A stretch of DNA of 64,000 bases from Buttiauxella sp049686335 (GTDB lineage Bacteria; Pseudomonadota; Gammaproteobacteria; Enterobacterales; Enterobacteriaceae): contig NZ_JBAVHX010000010.1 in the NCBI RefSeq assembly GCF_049686335.1, forward strand, positions 558,001 through 622,000. The letters are read 5' to 3'. Numbering within the stretch: position 1 is the first letter of the stretch; each line of letters opens with the position of its first letter. The translations under genes and the position numbers were made by a program. The notes under the pieces are model-generated. The model did no database searches, was not told the origin of the DNA, and saw only the letters and a program-made list of their open reading frames with translations. Of the stretch, positions 35,211 through 44,386 are shown in pieces.

Positions 35211-36818
35211 TTATTTGTCTTTTTCTCCCGCTGGAGGGGCAAACCAATTGGATTTTGTCACGAGTACCGGCTGATCGGGCTGGCTGATGAAATTAGGTGA
35301 CATGATCTGCACGCCGAATTCATTAAACACATCCTGAATATGGCCGTGAAGAGTACTTCTGACGCCGGCCAGTGACTCACCCGCTTTCAGCCGCACCTGA
35401 AGTTCATACGCCACATACCAGTCCTGCAGTGCCAACTGCCGCACCAACGGAGGAATATCGCGATTAATTCCAGCCGTACGGCTTGCGGCAAGTTCCAGCA
35501 TGGCTTCAACCTGCCGCCACGGCGTGTCATAACCAATAGTGACACTGGTCGTCATATTGACACCTTCGCCTTTGAGCGTGGCACTTAAGTTCACAATTCT
35601 GCCGCTAACGACCACCGCGTTGGGAACCGTCACCTCGTAGTTCTCTCGAGTCAGAATTTTGGTTGCCAGCATGCCAACCTCACTGACAACCCCCTCATGA
35701 TCTGCAATCCTGATGACTTCCCCTTTACGCAGTGCACGGGAATAGGTCAGAACCAGCCCGCTCATGGCATGGTTCATCACTCCGGCAGATCCCAGCGTCA
35801 GCATCAGGCCGAAGAAAACGCTAATCCCTTTGAAGGCGAGTGAATTAGCGCCCGGCAGAAACGGATACGCCGCTGACAAGGCAAACAACCAGATGACTAC
35901 GCTGATAAGCTTGCGGGTCACACCCACCGTATCCGGATGCAACCCGGGCAGATGTAATTGTCCGGTTTCGACTCGCCTTAACACCAGTCTCAACAAACGC
36001 GTTACCAGCGCTGTGATGCTACAAATTACGACGACAATGACCAGACCCGGTAGAGCGGAAAGTGCCGCCAGCCCTATCATTTGCAATAGTCCTAGCGCGT
36101 AACTTCCCAGCTCCAGACCCCAAATCCGCGTCCAGGGAAACAGCCGCAATACCCAACTCACCCAGATGTAAAATGTTACGAGGATGGCGGAGGTAAGAAC
36201 AACAGCATACAGCCGTACCTCAATCGGACCGAGAAACGCGCGAAGCTCGCCAGGAATAATGCTTTTGCGCTGAGCGTGCCGCACGGTATAGACCCGTTTC
36301 AGCCAGGCGTGGGATCGCAGGGCAAACCAAATGAATGCCACTATCACCAGTGCCCCCGCCAGACCTTTTAGCGCGGAGAATAACAGGTAATGCGAAGAGT
36401 ACTGTTCAGACAATGAGAGACGAAGCGTGTCGAGACGCAACCTGACACGCTCCGCCGATTGCGCAAGCGTCAGGTCATCCCCTTCATCAAGATCTCCCTG
36501 AGCCAGTAACATAAAGGGTTTGCCGTTGACAGAAAAAAGCACGGCAGGCTGTCGGTATCGCGTGACAGCATGAGTCACAACCGGCTGAGCCAGATCTTTA
36601 TCATCCAGCGAGCGCAAGATCGTAACGATACGCTTAACCCGCTCCTCTGGCGTGGTCAGCCCAAATGTTGCCTGTAGCATCACAACGGGCTGATTAAGCA
36701 GAGACAAAGTCCGCGCCTTTTCCTGCGGGGAAGGTGCCTGCCGTGGCTCAGCGCCTGTTGCGTCATGTAAAGTGAAGAGCAACAGACAAATACACAGACC
36801 CATTAACGCTTTAATCAT
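35211..36818 (-). CDS. MscS-family mechanosensitive channel, large form
   Basis: A 535-residue protein with an N-terminal signal/membrane segment, a periplasmic region of about 120 residues, several membrane spans (about residues 150-350), and an MscS core. The pore helix region reads FFGLMLTLGSAGVMNHAMSGLVL and is followed by a beta domain (RKGEVIRIADHEGVVSEVG) and the alpha-beta vestibule. GGAGGAAGG directly precedes the ATG. It would act as an osmotic release valve in the inner membrane. It follows the DUF1254 genes by about 90 bp in the same direction and could be co-transcribed. Confidence 0.85.
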   Translation of the reverse strand: MIKALMGLCICLLLFTLHDATGAEPRQAPSPQEKARTLSLLNQPVVMLQATFGLTTPEERVKRIVTILRSLDDKDLAQPVVTHAVTRYRQPAVLFSVNGKPFMLLAQGDLDEGDDLTLAQSAERVRLRLDTLRLSLSEQYSSHYLLFSALKGLAGALVIVAFIWFALRSHAWLKRVYTVRHAQRKSIIPGELRAFLGPIEVRLYAVVLTSAILVTFYIWVSWVLRLFPWTRIWGLELGSYALGLLQMIGLAALSALPGLVIVVVICSITALVTRLLRLVLRRVETGQLHLPGLHPDTVGVTRKLISVVIWLFALSAAYPFLPGANSLAFKGISVFFGLMLTLGSAGVMNHAMSGLVLTYSRALRKGEVIRIADHEGVVSEVGMLATKILTRENYEVTVPNAVVVSGRIVNLSATLKGEGVNMTTSVTIGYDTPWRQVEAMLELAASRTAGINRDIPPLVRQLALQDWYVAYELQVRLKAGESLAGVRSTLHGHIQDVFNEFGVQIMSPNFISQPDQPVLVTKSNWFAPPAGEKDK

Positions 36819-36907
36819 CCTTCCTCCAGAAACTCCGTTACTTTCACAACTGCTCTATTAGCCTGTCCCTGAGGGAAGGATTTACACCTCAACGAAGCCC
36901 ACTTTCA

Positions 36908-38326
36908 TTAGTGACTTTTTGTCACCTGCGGCAGTTTCCATTCGTTATTCATGACGGCGTCTTTAGGCTGATACATACGGAACAGCAGATAGAAGTTGCC
37001 CTCAGGCGCGGGTAACCAGTTTACATTCGGGTCGGTAGGTTTTTTGTGGCTAAGAGAAACTGTAATACTGCCATCAGAACCCTTAACCAGCCCTTCCGTG
37101 TCGGTGCCCACTTTGTAGCGATTCAGCTCATTGTTAACCAGCATTTTGGTTTTGGCATCGTACATGGTGATTGACCAGAACGCGTTCACCGGAGGCTCGC
37201 CCGGCAGCTTGAGGATGTAGTCATTAGCACCGGTCAGTGGCTGATTCTCGCTGTCGTTATAGCGGATGGGATAGACGGCCTCTTTCTCACCTTGTCCACC
37301 GAGGTACGGCCCGGAAACTAACGCACGCAGCGGGTAGTTATAGCCGAAGGAGTCCAGCCCTCGCACGTAACTCCAGCCATTCCGGTCTTCGGAGGTACTG
37401 GTTAATGTAGACGCTGCGACATTTGGTGCATCCTCCAGGCCGCGTTTCACGCCATCAATCATCACCTTTGGCACAGGTTCAGGATTAAAGCCGCTGTCCG
37501 TCAGACCAATACGACTAAACTGCCCGAATAACCCTTTATCCTCAGGTCTGACCGGGTTCTCTTTCAGCGCAGCGGCTAACAGGCGGAAGAAATCGAGGCC
37601 ATCATTTTTCAGTTCAGGTAGCGGCGGCAAGGTATCGGAATAAACTTTTCCGCTAAGTGATGCGAGTTTAAATTCATTTTGTAGCTGATGAAGTGGCGCC
37701 ATGTCTTCGCCCTGTTTGACGCGCAAACGCCCCCACAGCCAGATTTTATTGGTCGAAACATGAAGGACTTTCGCGTCAGCGGGCAGTTCACCTTTCCAGC
37801 CCGGTGGGACTAAGACGTATTTCCCGGCCTGCGTGCCGGTGGTTCTTCTGCCGATGTAATGCTCCAGTTCTTGCCACATATCGAACACATCAACCACGTA
37901 ATAGCGGTCATGTGTATCCGGAACAGTGAGGATATAAGGTTCATCCAGTTTCACGACGGCGCTCATGTAAAGCGTGTCATTGTTGGCGGTAGGCATATCT
38001 TTTGCGTCAGGTGTCGCCAGTTCTGTCGCCCAGCCAATCTGGTTAAGAGGCGCGCGGTAACTGGTTGCCGGTTTTGGCGATGGCACGTTGGTGTAATCGC
38101 GTACCACTTGTTCCATACGCACAATCGGGTATCCCCAGCTCCAGGCGGAAATAGCCGAGCTATAACCATCAACCTCAAGGCCTTTGTTAACCACATCCGG
38201 TGTGCCCTGCAATGTGAGCAAAGGATCATGCCAGGTTTGCGCTTCTGTCTGAGCCAGGGTAACAGAAGAGGCTCCGAGTAATCCGGTCAACAGGATCGCT
38301 TTTGCTAAAGGTTTTAGATGAATCAT
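36908..38326 (-). CDS. Exported DUF1254/DUF1214 protein (Sec signal)
   Basis: About 472 residues with a Sec signal peptide (LAKAILLTGLLGASSVTLA). The YPIVRM.Q..RDYT and TANNDTLYMSAVVKLDEPYILTVPD stretches mark DUF1254, and the C-terminal part (PPVNAFWSITMYDAKTKMLV) marks DUF1214. I prefer the ATG at 38326 over 38332 because AGGA lies 7 nt before it. Function is not known for the family. It is 36-42 nt downstream of another DUF1254 gene, so the pair forms an operon divergent from the sulfatase operon. Confidence 0.8.
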   Translation of the reverse strand: MIHLKPLAKAILLTGLLGASSVTLAQTEAQTWHDPLLTLQGTPDVVNKGLEVDGYSSAISAWSWGYPIVRMEQVVRDYTNVPSPKPATSYRAPLNQIGWATELATPDAKDMPTANNDTLYMSAVVKLDEPYILTVPDTHDRYYVVDVFDMWQELEHYIGRRTTGTQAGKYVLVPPGWKGELPADAKVLHVSTNKIWLWGRLRVKQGEDMAPLHQLQNEFKLASLSGKVYSDTLPPLPELKNDGLDFFRLLAAALKENPVRPEDKGLFGQFSRIGLTDSGFNPEPVPKVMIDGVKRGLEDAPNVAASTLTSTSEDRNGWSYVRGLDSFGYNYPLRALVSGPYLGGQGEKEAVYPIRYNDSENQPLTGANDYILKLPGEPPVNAFWSITMYDAKTKMLVNNELNRYKVGTDTEGLVKGSDGSITVSLSHKKPTDPNVNWLPAPEGNFYLLFRMYQPKDAVMNNEWKLPQVTKSH

Positions 38327-38368
38327 TTGCATTTCCTTTCAGGTAAATTTGTCCGGTTTTCACATAAC

Positions 38369-39892
38369 TCACAGACTGACTAATTCGAAGTCATTCAACA
38401 TAAATGTTTTATTGTTTAATTCATCAGTGGGGCCATAAAAACGCATTGCGGGTAATGGCCGTTTACCACTGGTCGGGATCCAGTTATTTTCCAGACCCTG
38501 AGGGACTTCAGGTCCAACGTAAATATTCACGCTGCCATCCGCTTCTTTTTTCATGTTGTCCAGGTCATAAGAGGACAACGTGGTTCTTTCTGATGGGCTG
38601 TAAATAAATGACATGGTGTCACGGTTGTAAACGGTTAATGCCCAGAATTGTTTAACCGGCATTTTTGCAGGGACATTAATTTTATATAACTTACCCGCTT
38701 CGAGCAGGCTTCCATTCTTATCCGCCATCGACATAAGATATTGTGTCGCGGGCGAGTCCGTCAGCTCTTTCGGCATATAAGTACACCAGAAATACTCGGC
38801 GGCTCTTTCAATAATGTCGGTTTTATCGTCATAGACGAAGGTGAAAGTTTTATTCTTATCGGCCATCAGCAGTGAGGCATAATGCCTTTCCGGCCAGTAA
38901 AGCTTCTGTGCAGGGAAATTATCGAACCAGTTTTGCAGATAAAACCATGCATCAATGGCCGCCTGGCGTAATGCTTTTGTGGTCTTCTCATCGGGATTAA
39001 AAGACTCACCTTTATGAATGCCCAATGAAGAAAGCATGCCCATCATGATTTTGTCCTGTTCCCTGACAGGCTCAACACTGGCTATTGCGTGCAGGTCTTT
39101 GAAATGTCTTTCGTCGTAATAGGGAAGTGTTGGATAGCGTTCGTTGATCGGATCAACAAAGCGCTGCGTGGGTGGCGAACCCGCTTCCGACAAATAGTAC
39201 ATTCGCAGACGTTTAGAATAATGGTAGGCATCCTGCGCAGTTTTACCTTCAACAGGTACCGAGCGGAATGCGAAAGCCACGCGATAGTTAGGCGACGGGA
39301 TATGGATATAGTCTGGCGGTACCGTCTCTTTATAACCTGGCGGAGTTAACAAAAACTTGCCCCCTTTCCCCTTATCAAGTCCCGCAGGTCCAACGTCCGC
39401 AATGGTAAATTGCCAGGCATCAACTATCTGCCCGTACAGGCTACCCTCATCACCCGCAGCGGGCAGTTCCAGAACGACAGGCCCTTTGCGTAAGTCGGTA
39501 AAAGCGGTGATGTAAGGGGTGGTGCTGTTCGCGGTAATGGCTTCGAGCTTAGGAGTGGCCGGGGCTGAGTAGGCAATAATGTCATTGTCTTTCAGGCCTA
39601 AATTTTCAAATGCTGCGCGGCGAAAACTGTAAATCGCCACCGCAGGCATGTAACACAATACCGCTTCGAAAGCGCGCTGGTACTTGAGTTGATAGTCAAA
39701 GTCACTGACCGAACAGGTGGAATTAGCAGGAGGGAGTCCTCCCAGCGTTTCCCCTTTATCTCCAGCGCCCTGCTTTAAGGTTATTTGTAATGAACGGGGA
39801 TCTGCCAGTGCTGAGGGGGAGTGTTTAAGGACGGCTAAACCGACAGCGGACCCCAAAGCAAATTTATAAAATTCTCTGCGCGTTAAAGCCAT
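38369..39892 (-). CDS. Tat-exported DUF1254 protein
   Basis: 507 residues with a twin-arginine leader (TRREFYKFALGSAVGLA) and the same DUF1254/DUF1214 arrangement as its neighbour: QRAFEAVLCYMPAVAIYSFRR, TPYITAFTDLRKGPVVLELP, and MPVKQFWALTVYNRDTMSFI. Tat export suggests folding before export. It is first in its operon, 464 bp from the divergent arylsulfatase start. Confidence 0.8.
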   Translation of the reverse strand: MALTRREFYKFALGSAVGLAVLKHSPSALADPRSLQITLKQGAGDKGETLGGLPPANSTCSVSDFDYQLKYQRAFEAVLCYMPAVAIYSFRRAAFENLGLKDNDIIAYSAPATPKLEAITANSTTPYITAFTDLRKGPVVLELPAAGDEGSLYGQIVDAWQFTIADVGPAGLDKGKGGKFLLTPPGYKETVPPDYIHIPSPNYRVAFAFRSVPVEGKTAQDAYHYSKRLRMYYLSEAGSPPTQRFVDPINERYPTLPYYDERHFKDLHAIASVEPVREQDKIMMGMLSSLGIHKGESFNPDEKTTKALRQAAIDAWFYLQNWFDNFPAQKLYWPERHYASLLMADKNKTFTFVYDDKTDIIERAAEYFWCTYMPKELTDSPATQYLMSMADKNGSLLEAGKLYKINVPAKMPVKQFWALTVYNRDTMSFIYSPSERTTLSSYDLDNMKKEADGSVNIYVGPEVPQGLENNWIPTSGKRPLPAMRFYGPTDELNNKTFMLNDFELVSL

Positions 39893-40356
39893 GTTATCCC
39901 TTACATAAAGATGAGCTAAGATAATTTTATAGTTCAGTGTAGCTGGAACTTTCTATACAGCCTGCTTTGATAAGGCCGCCGCCAAACTCGATGACCATTT
40001 TTCTATTCCCGGTGCATCTTCGTTTACAGGATGAGTCTGCCGGAAGGTCTCTAAATGTGAATGGTACGATTATGCGGGGTGGTTACCCGACGACGATAAC
40101 CGGTCTATTTACTGGTAGTTGTAAATGATAGTTAATCTTTCTAATAATCAATCAACCACTCAATTTATATGGATTTAAATATTCACGCTTTCTTTTGAAA
40201 TTGATACCAGCAGATTAACGACTCGGTATTTCCGTGCATTTACCCAAACTTTCTTTTCAGGATTAATAGTTTCTCTTCTAAACAAGTCTAAATGTAATAA
40301 CGAATTTCTCGTCTTGACTATACTCATTTAGTCCCTAAATGAACGGAGTCCCAAAG
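39893..40356. promoter_or_regulatory. Divergent promoter region of DUF1254 and sulfatase operons
   Basis: No gene is seen. CTAAATG occurs three times in direct orientation (40051-40057, 40288-40294, 40335-40341), and CATTTAG at 40325-40331 makes the last copy a perfect 7-bp palindrome with a TCC spacer. The palindrome lies just after a TATACT that could be a -10 box (40319-40324) and right before the sulfatase ribosome-binding site GGAG, so it could be an operator. Confidence 0.5.
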
Positions 40357-41946
40357 ATGCTTAATAACGTCCCTTTTAAAAGGACAATGATAGCCAGCAT
40401 GCTTACATTAATGTCTGGCGCCGTGTCCGCTGTTGAAGCCACTCCCGCCACAGCCTCACCCGAAAACGCACCGAAACAAGACGCTTCAAAACCCAACATC
40501 GTGGTTATTTTCGGTGATGATATTGGTTACTGGAATATCAGTTCTTATAACCAGGGCATGATGGGTTATAAAACACCGAACATCGACAGTATTGCCAATG
40601 AAGGCGCCAAATTCACCTCCTACTATGCAGAACAAAGCTCAACGGCTGGGCGTTCTTCGTTCATTACCGGGCAAATGCCATTCCGTACCGGGATGAGTAA
40701 AGTCGGTATGCCAGGTGCACCACAAGGCCTGAGCAAAGAAGATCCCACCATCGCCAACATCCTTAAACAGCTCGGATATGCTACCGGTCAGTTTGGTAAA
40801 AACCACCTCGGTGACCGCGACGAATTCCTGCCAACCGCACACGGTTTCGATGAATTTCTCGGCAACCTCTACCACCTGAATGCCGAAGAAGAACCAGAAA
40901 ATCCGGATTACCCGAAAGATCCTGAATTCCGTAAAGAATTTGGCCCACGTGGCGTCATTAAAAGCTCGGCCGACGGCAAAATTGAAGATACCGGCCCACT
41001 GACGGTTAAACGTATGGGCACCGTTGACGAAGAAACACTCGCCGCAAACAACGACTTCATGGAACGTCAGACCAAAGCCGGTAAGCCGTTCTTTACGTGG
41101 TTTAACACCACCCGTATGCATAACAAAACTCACCTCAAAGATGCCAGCATCGGCGCGACAGGTCTTGGGACTTACGCTGACGGCATGGTAGAGCATGACA
41201 AAATGGTCGGTGAGGTGCTGCAAAAGATTAAAGATTTGGGCATCGAAGATAACACTATCGTTCTCTACACCACCGATAACGGCCCGATGACGGCAACCTG
41301 GCCTGATGCGGGTATCACTCCGTTCCGTGGTGAGAAAAACACCGGCTGGGAAGGCGGTTTCCGCGTCCCTGCCATGATCAAATGGCCAGGCCATATCAAA
41401 CCGGGCAGTCTGGTAAACGACATCTTTGGCAGTAACGACTGGTTCCCAACGCTGGTTGCCGCAGCGGGTGTTCCGGATATCAAAGAGCAATTGCTGAAGG
41501 GCTACAAAACCCCATCAATCACCTACAAAGTCCATCTTGATGGCTATAACCAGCTCGACTTCCTGCAAGGCAAAGGCGAAGACCCGCGTAAAGAGTTCTT
41601 CTACTGGAGTGATGACGGCGACTTACTGGCAATCCGCTATGGACGCTGGAAAGCGCACTTCATGATTCAGGAACACACGGGTCTGGATCTGTGGCGTTAT
41701 CCGTTCACCAAACTGCGTGCGCCAATGATCTTCGATCTGGAAGTTGATCCGCTGGAGAAAGCTTCCGACGGTATGGGTTACCAGAGCTGGTTCTACGACC
41801 GCATGTTCCTGATGGGCGGCGCGCAGAAATACGTGAAAGAGATGCTGGCAACCTTTAAAGATTACCCACCTCGTCAGAAACCAGGTTCATTCACCGTTTC
41901 CGATGCAGCGGCAATGATCGAACAAGGTTCAAACGCGAATAACTAA
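40357..41946 (+). CDS. atsA: Serine-type arylsulfatase, periplasmic
   Basis: A 529-residue sulfatase from the ATG at 40357, which has GGAG 8 nt upstream. The ATG at 40339 is poorly placed. A Sec signal peptide ends near AVSA. Metal-binding IFGDDIGYW (Asp54/Asp55), the active-site motif S95-T-A-G-R99, KNHLGD, and TTDNGP are all present. The motif has Ser instead of Cys at the formylglycine position, so activation needs a radical-SAM sulfatase maturase, and one is encoded next. It hydrolyses organic sulfate esters; the exact substrate is unknown. Confidence 0.92.
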   Translation: MLNNVPFKRTMIASMLTLMSGAVSAVEATPATASPENAPKQDASKPNIVVIFGDDIGYWNISSYNQGMMGYKTPNIDSIANEGAKFTSYYAEQSSTAGRSSFITGQMPFRTGMSKVGMPGAPQGLSKEDPTIANILKQLGYATGQFGKNHLGDRDEFLPTAHGFDEFLGNLYHLNAEEEPENPDYPKDPEFRKEFGPRGVIKSSADGKIEDTGPLTVKRMGTVDEETLAANNDFMERQTKAGKPFFTWFNTTRMHNKTHLKDASIGATGLGTYADGMVEHDKMVGEVLQKIKDLGIEDNTIVLYTTDNGPMTATWPDAGITPFRGEKNTGWEGGFRVPAMIKWPGHIKPGSLVNDIFGSNDWFPTLVAAAGVPDIKEQLLKGYKTPSITYKVHLDGYNQLDFLQGKGEDPRKEFFYWSDDGDLLAIRYGRWKAHFMIQEHTGLDLWRYPFTKLRAPMIFDLEVDPLEKASDGMGYQSWFYDRMFLMGGAQKYVKEMLATFKDYPPRQKPGSFTVSDAAAMIEQGSNANN

Positions 41947-41977
41947 CTCGCGGTGAATCAGGTGGATTAATTAATCC

Positions 41978-42052
41978 GTAGGGTGGATAAGCGCGAGCGT
42001 CATCCACTATTTGCACCCGCAATGGCGGGTGACGCAGGCTTACCCGCCCTAC
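41978..42052. repeat. Palindromic intergenic repeat
   Basis: A 75-bp element starting GTAGGGTGGATAAGC and ending in a near-inverse TACCCGCCCTAC, with inner parts also partly complementary. Short palindromic repeats with these ends are common between genes in Enterobacteriaceae. It lies between the sulfatase stop and the maturase start and would fold into a long hairpin in the mRNA. Confidence 0.75.
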
Positions 42053-42095
42053 GCAAATCCTCCGTTTTCCAAAAAGAGTTTTCGAAGGGGCAGCT

Positions 42096-43391
42096 ATGAA
42101 GTACAGCACCACATTGCCGGTTAAAGCATTACCGTCAGCAGAGAAATACGATGGCACAGGCCCTGAATACAAGCGTCGTTTCCATGTTATGGCGAAGCCG
42201 ACTGGCTCCACCTGTAATCTCGATTGTTCCTACTGTTTTTACCTGCATAAAGAAGACCTTCTACATCAAGACCGCCACACGGGTATGAGCGACGAAGTGT
42301 TGGAAAACTTCATTCGCCAGTACATCGACGGGCAAGATGGCGAACAAGTGGTTTTCTCCTGGCAAGGTGGCGAACCCACATTGATGGGGCTGGAGTTTTT
42401 TGAAAAAGTCGTCAAATTCCAGAAGCAGTACCAAAAATCCGGTCAGCGCATCGAAAACGATCTACAAACCAATGGCGTGCTGATAAACGACAAATGGGCT
42501 GAATTCCTTAAAGAACACCGTTTTCTGGTGGGACTGTCGATTGACGGCCCACGGGAATTGCATGACCGCTATCGCGTCACACGCAGCGGCAAACCGACTT
42601 TCGACTTAGTGATGAAAGGCGTCGAAGCACTCAAAAAATACAAAGTCCCGTTTAACGCCCTCGTCACTGTCAACCGCACCAATGCCCGCTTCCCGCTGGA
42701 AGTGTACCGCTTTGTCACCCGTGAGCTGGGAGCAACCTACGTGCAGTTCAACCCGTGCGTAGAGCCAGTTGATTTCAAAGTCACCGCCCCGCAATTCTGG
42801 CGTGATGACACCATTCCGATTACCGGCTCACGTCGTGCAAAACCTGGCGACCTCGATTCCATCGTCACCGACTGGTCGGTTGACCCGGACGACTGGGGTA
42901 CCTTCCTGAAAACGGTATTCGAAGATTGGGTCAATAACGATTTAGGCCGCGTGCAGGTCAACCTGTTCGAGACTGCGGTTGCTCAAACCATGGGCATGCC
43001 AGCGCAAATCTGTACCGCATCCGAATTCTGCGGCAAAGGTCTGGCTATCGAGAAAAATGGTGATATCTACTCCTGCGATCACTATGTCTACCCGGAATAC
43101 CAGATTGGTAATATCGAAAACACCAAACTCGCCCATCTGGCATTTTCCGAACGCCAGAAAGCCTTTGGCATGGGTAAGAAAGATACGCTGCCGGATTACT
43201 GCAAGCAGTGTCCCTATCTGAAATTATGCTGGGGCGAATGCCCGAAAAACCGGCTTGTCCGCACCCCCGATGGCGAGCCTGGCCTTAATTATTTGTGTCC
43301 TGGCATCAAAACTTTCTTCAATTACGCCGAGCCGATTCTGGTCGGGCTCGCTACGCTTTTGAAACGTGACTTTGCAGGATTGCGCAAATGA
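42096..43391 (+). CDS. atsB: Anaerobic sulfatase-maturating enzyme (radical SAM)
   Basis: A 431-residue radical-SAM protein with the cluster motif C40-NLD-C44-SY-C47, a GGEPTLMG motif, and a C-terminal SPASM-type Cys array (CTASEFCGKGL, CDHYVYPEYQIGN, CKQCPYLKLCWGECP) for two further Fe-S clusters. It matches the AtsB/anSME family, which oxidises the active-site Ser or Cys of sulfatases to formylglycine in the cytoplasm before export. AAGGGG precedes the ATG. The last base pairs overlap the MoxR gene start (ATGA). Confidence 0.95.
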   Translation: MKYSTTLPVKALPSAEKYDGTGPEYKRRFHVMAKPTGSTCNLDCSYCFYLHKEDLLHQDRHTGMSDEVLENFIRQYIDGQDGEQVVFSWQGGEPTLMGLEFFEKVVKFQKQYQKSGQRIENDLQTNGVLINDKWAEFLKEHRFLVGLSIDGPRELHDRYRVTRSGKPTFDLVMKGVEALKKYKVPFNALVTVNRTNARFPLEVYRFVTRELGATYVQFNPCVEPVDFKVTAPQFWRDDTIPITGSRRAKPGDLDSIVTDWSVDPDDWGTFLKTVFEDWVNNDLGRVQVNLFETAVAQTMGMPAQICTASEFCGKGLAIEKNGDIYSCDHYVYPEYQIGNIENTKLAHLAFSERQKAFGMGKKDTLPDYCKQCPYLKLCWGECPKNRLVRTPDGEPGLNYLCPGIKTFFNYAEPILVGLATLLKRDFAGLRK

Positions 43392-44386
43392 CAAACAGAG
43401 AGAAACTGCTCGAACTAGAGCAGCGGATGAACCAACAAGTATTGGGGCAGGAATCACTGGTGCGCATGCTGATTGTCGCCTTGCTGTGCGACGGACATGT
43501 GCTGCTTGAAGGTTTGCCCGGTCTTGCTAAAACCCGTGCCGTGCGTGAGCTTGCTCGCCATGTGGAAGGTGATTTCCGTCGCATTCAGTTCACGCCGGAC
43601 CTTCTGCCTTCAGATATTACCGGCAGCGAAATTTACCAGCAAAACGCCACACGTGAAGAAGACCAGTTTCGTTTTCGCCCAGGCCCGGTATTCGGCAATA
43701 TCATTCTTGCCGATGAGATAAACCGCGCCTCGGCGCGTGTGCAATCGGCCCTGCTCGAAGCCATGGAAGAACGCCACGTTACCGTTGCCGGGAAAACCTG
43801 GCCATTACCTGGCGTCTTCATGGTGCTGGCGACACAAAACCCGGTCGATCAGGAAGGCACCTGGCCACTGCCAGAAGCCCAGCTTGACCGCTTCCTGATG
43901 AAAGTTCTGGTGGACTACCCCTCCAAAGAGAATGAGCAAAAAGTGATGCAACTGGTGCGCTCTGAGCAGCAGGAAAAATACCTGGCAAGCCGCGAAGAGT
44001 CTCCGGAAATACCGCCAGAAACCCTGATGCTCTCTCAAGCCGATATCGCCACCTGCTGGCAGGAAATTTCAGCCATTTACGTCGCGCCAACCATTGAAAA
44101 TTACATTGTTAATCTGGTGGATATGACGCGTCATCCGCAAGGTATCAGCGACACCATCGCCAGTTACATCACCTTTGGCGTGAGTCCGCGCGGTACTCTG
44201 GCTCTTGACCGTTGTGGACGTGCCCTGGCATGGCTTGAAGGCCGTGATGCGGTGCTGCCGGAAGATATTCAGCGCGTCGCACCGGCAGTGCTGCGCCACC
44301 GCCTGATGTTGAGCTATCAGGCCAATGCCGATAACTGTTCGCCTGATGACGTGATACGGATGCTGCTCGACGCAGTGGTGGCCTGA
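43388..44386 (+). CDS. MoxR-family AAA+ ATPase
   Basis: A 332-residue MoxR ATPase with Walker A GLPGLAKT (residues 42-49), Walker B ILADEINRA (about 106-114) and the sensor region ATQNPVDQEGTWPLPEAQLDRF. MoxR proteins act as chaperones, often assembling enzyme complexes or cofactors, together with VWA proteins. Here it is translationally coupled to the sulfatase maturase before it and to a DUF58 gene after it. Confidence 0.93.
   Translation: MTNREKLLELEQRMNQQVLGQESLVRMLIVALLCDGHVLLEGLPGLAKTRAVRELARHVEGDFRRIQFTPDLLPSDITGSEIYQQNATREEDQFRFRPGPVFGNIILADEINRASARVQSALLEAMEERHVTVAGKTWPLPGVFMVLATQNPVDQEGTWPLPEAQLDRFLMKVLVDYPSKENEQKVMQLVRSEQQEKYLASREESPEIPPETLMLSQADIATCWQEISAIYVAPTIENYIVNLVDMTRHPQGISDTIASYITFGVSPRGTLALDRCGRALAWLEGRDAVLPEDIQRVAPAVLRHRLMLSYQANADNCSPDDVIRMLLDAVVA

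Noticed and set aside
40639..41490. 283-codon open frame opposite the arylsulfatase
   Set aside because: Fully inside the sulfatase gene on the other strand, with no motif; a shadow frame.
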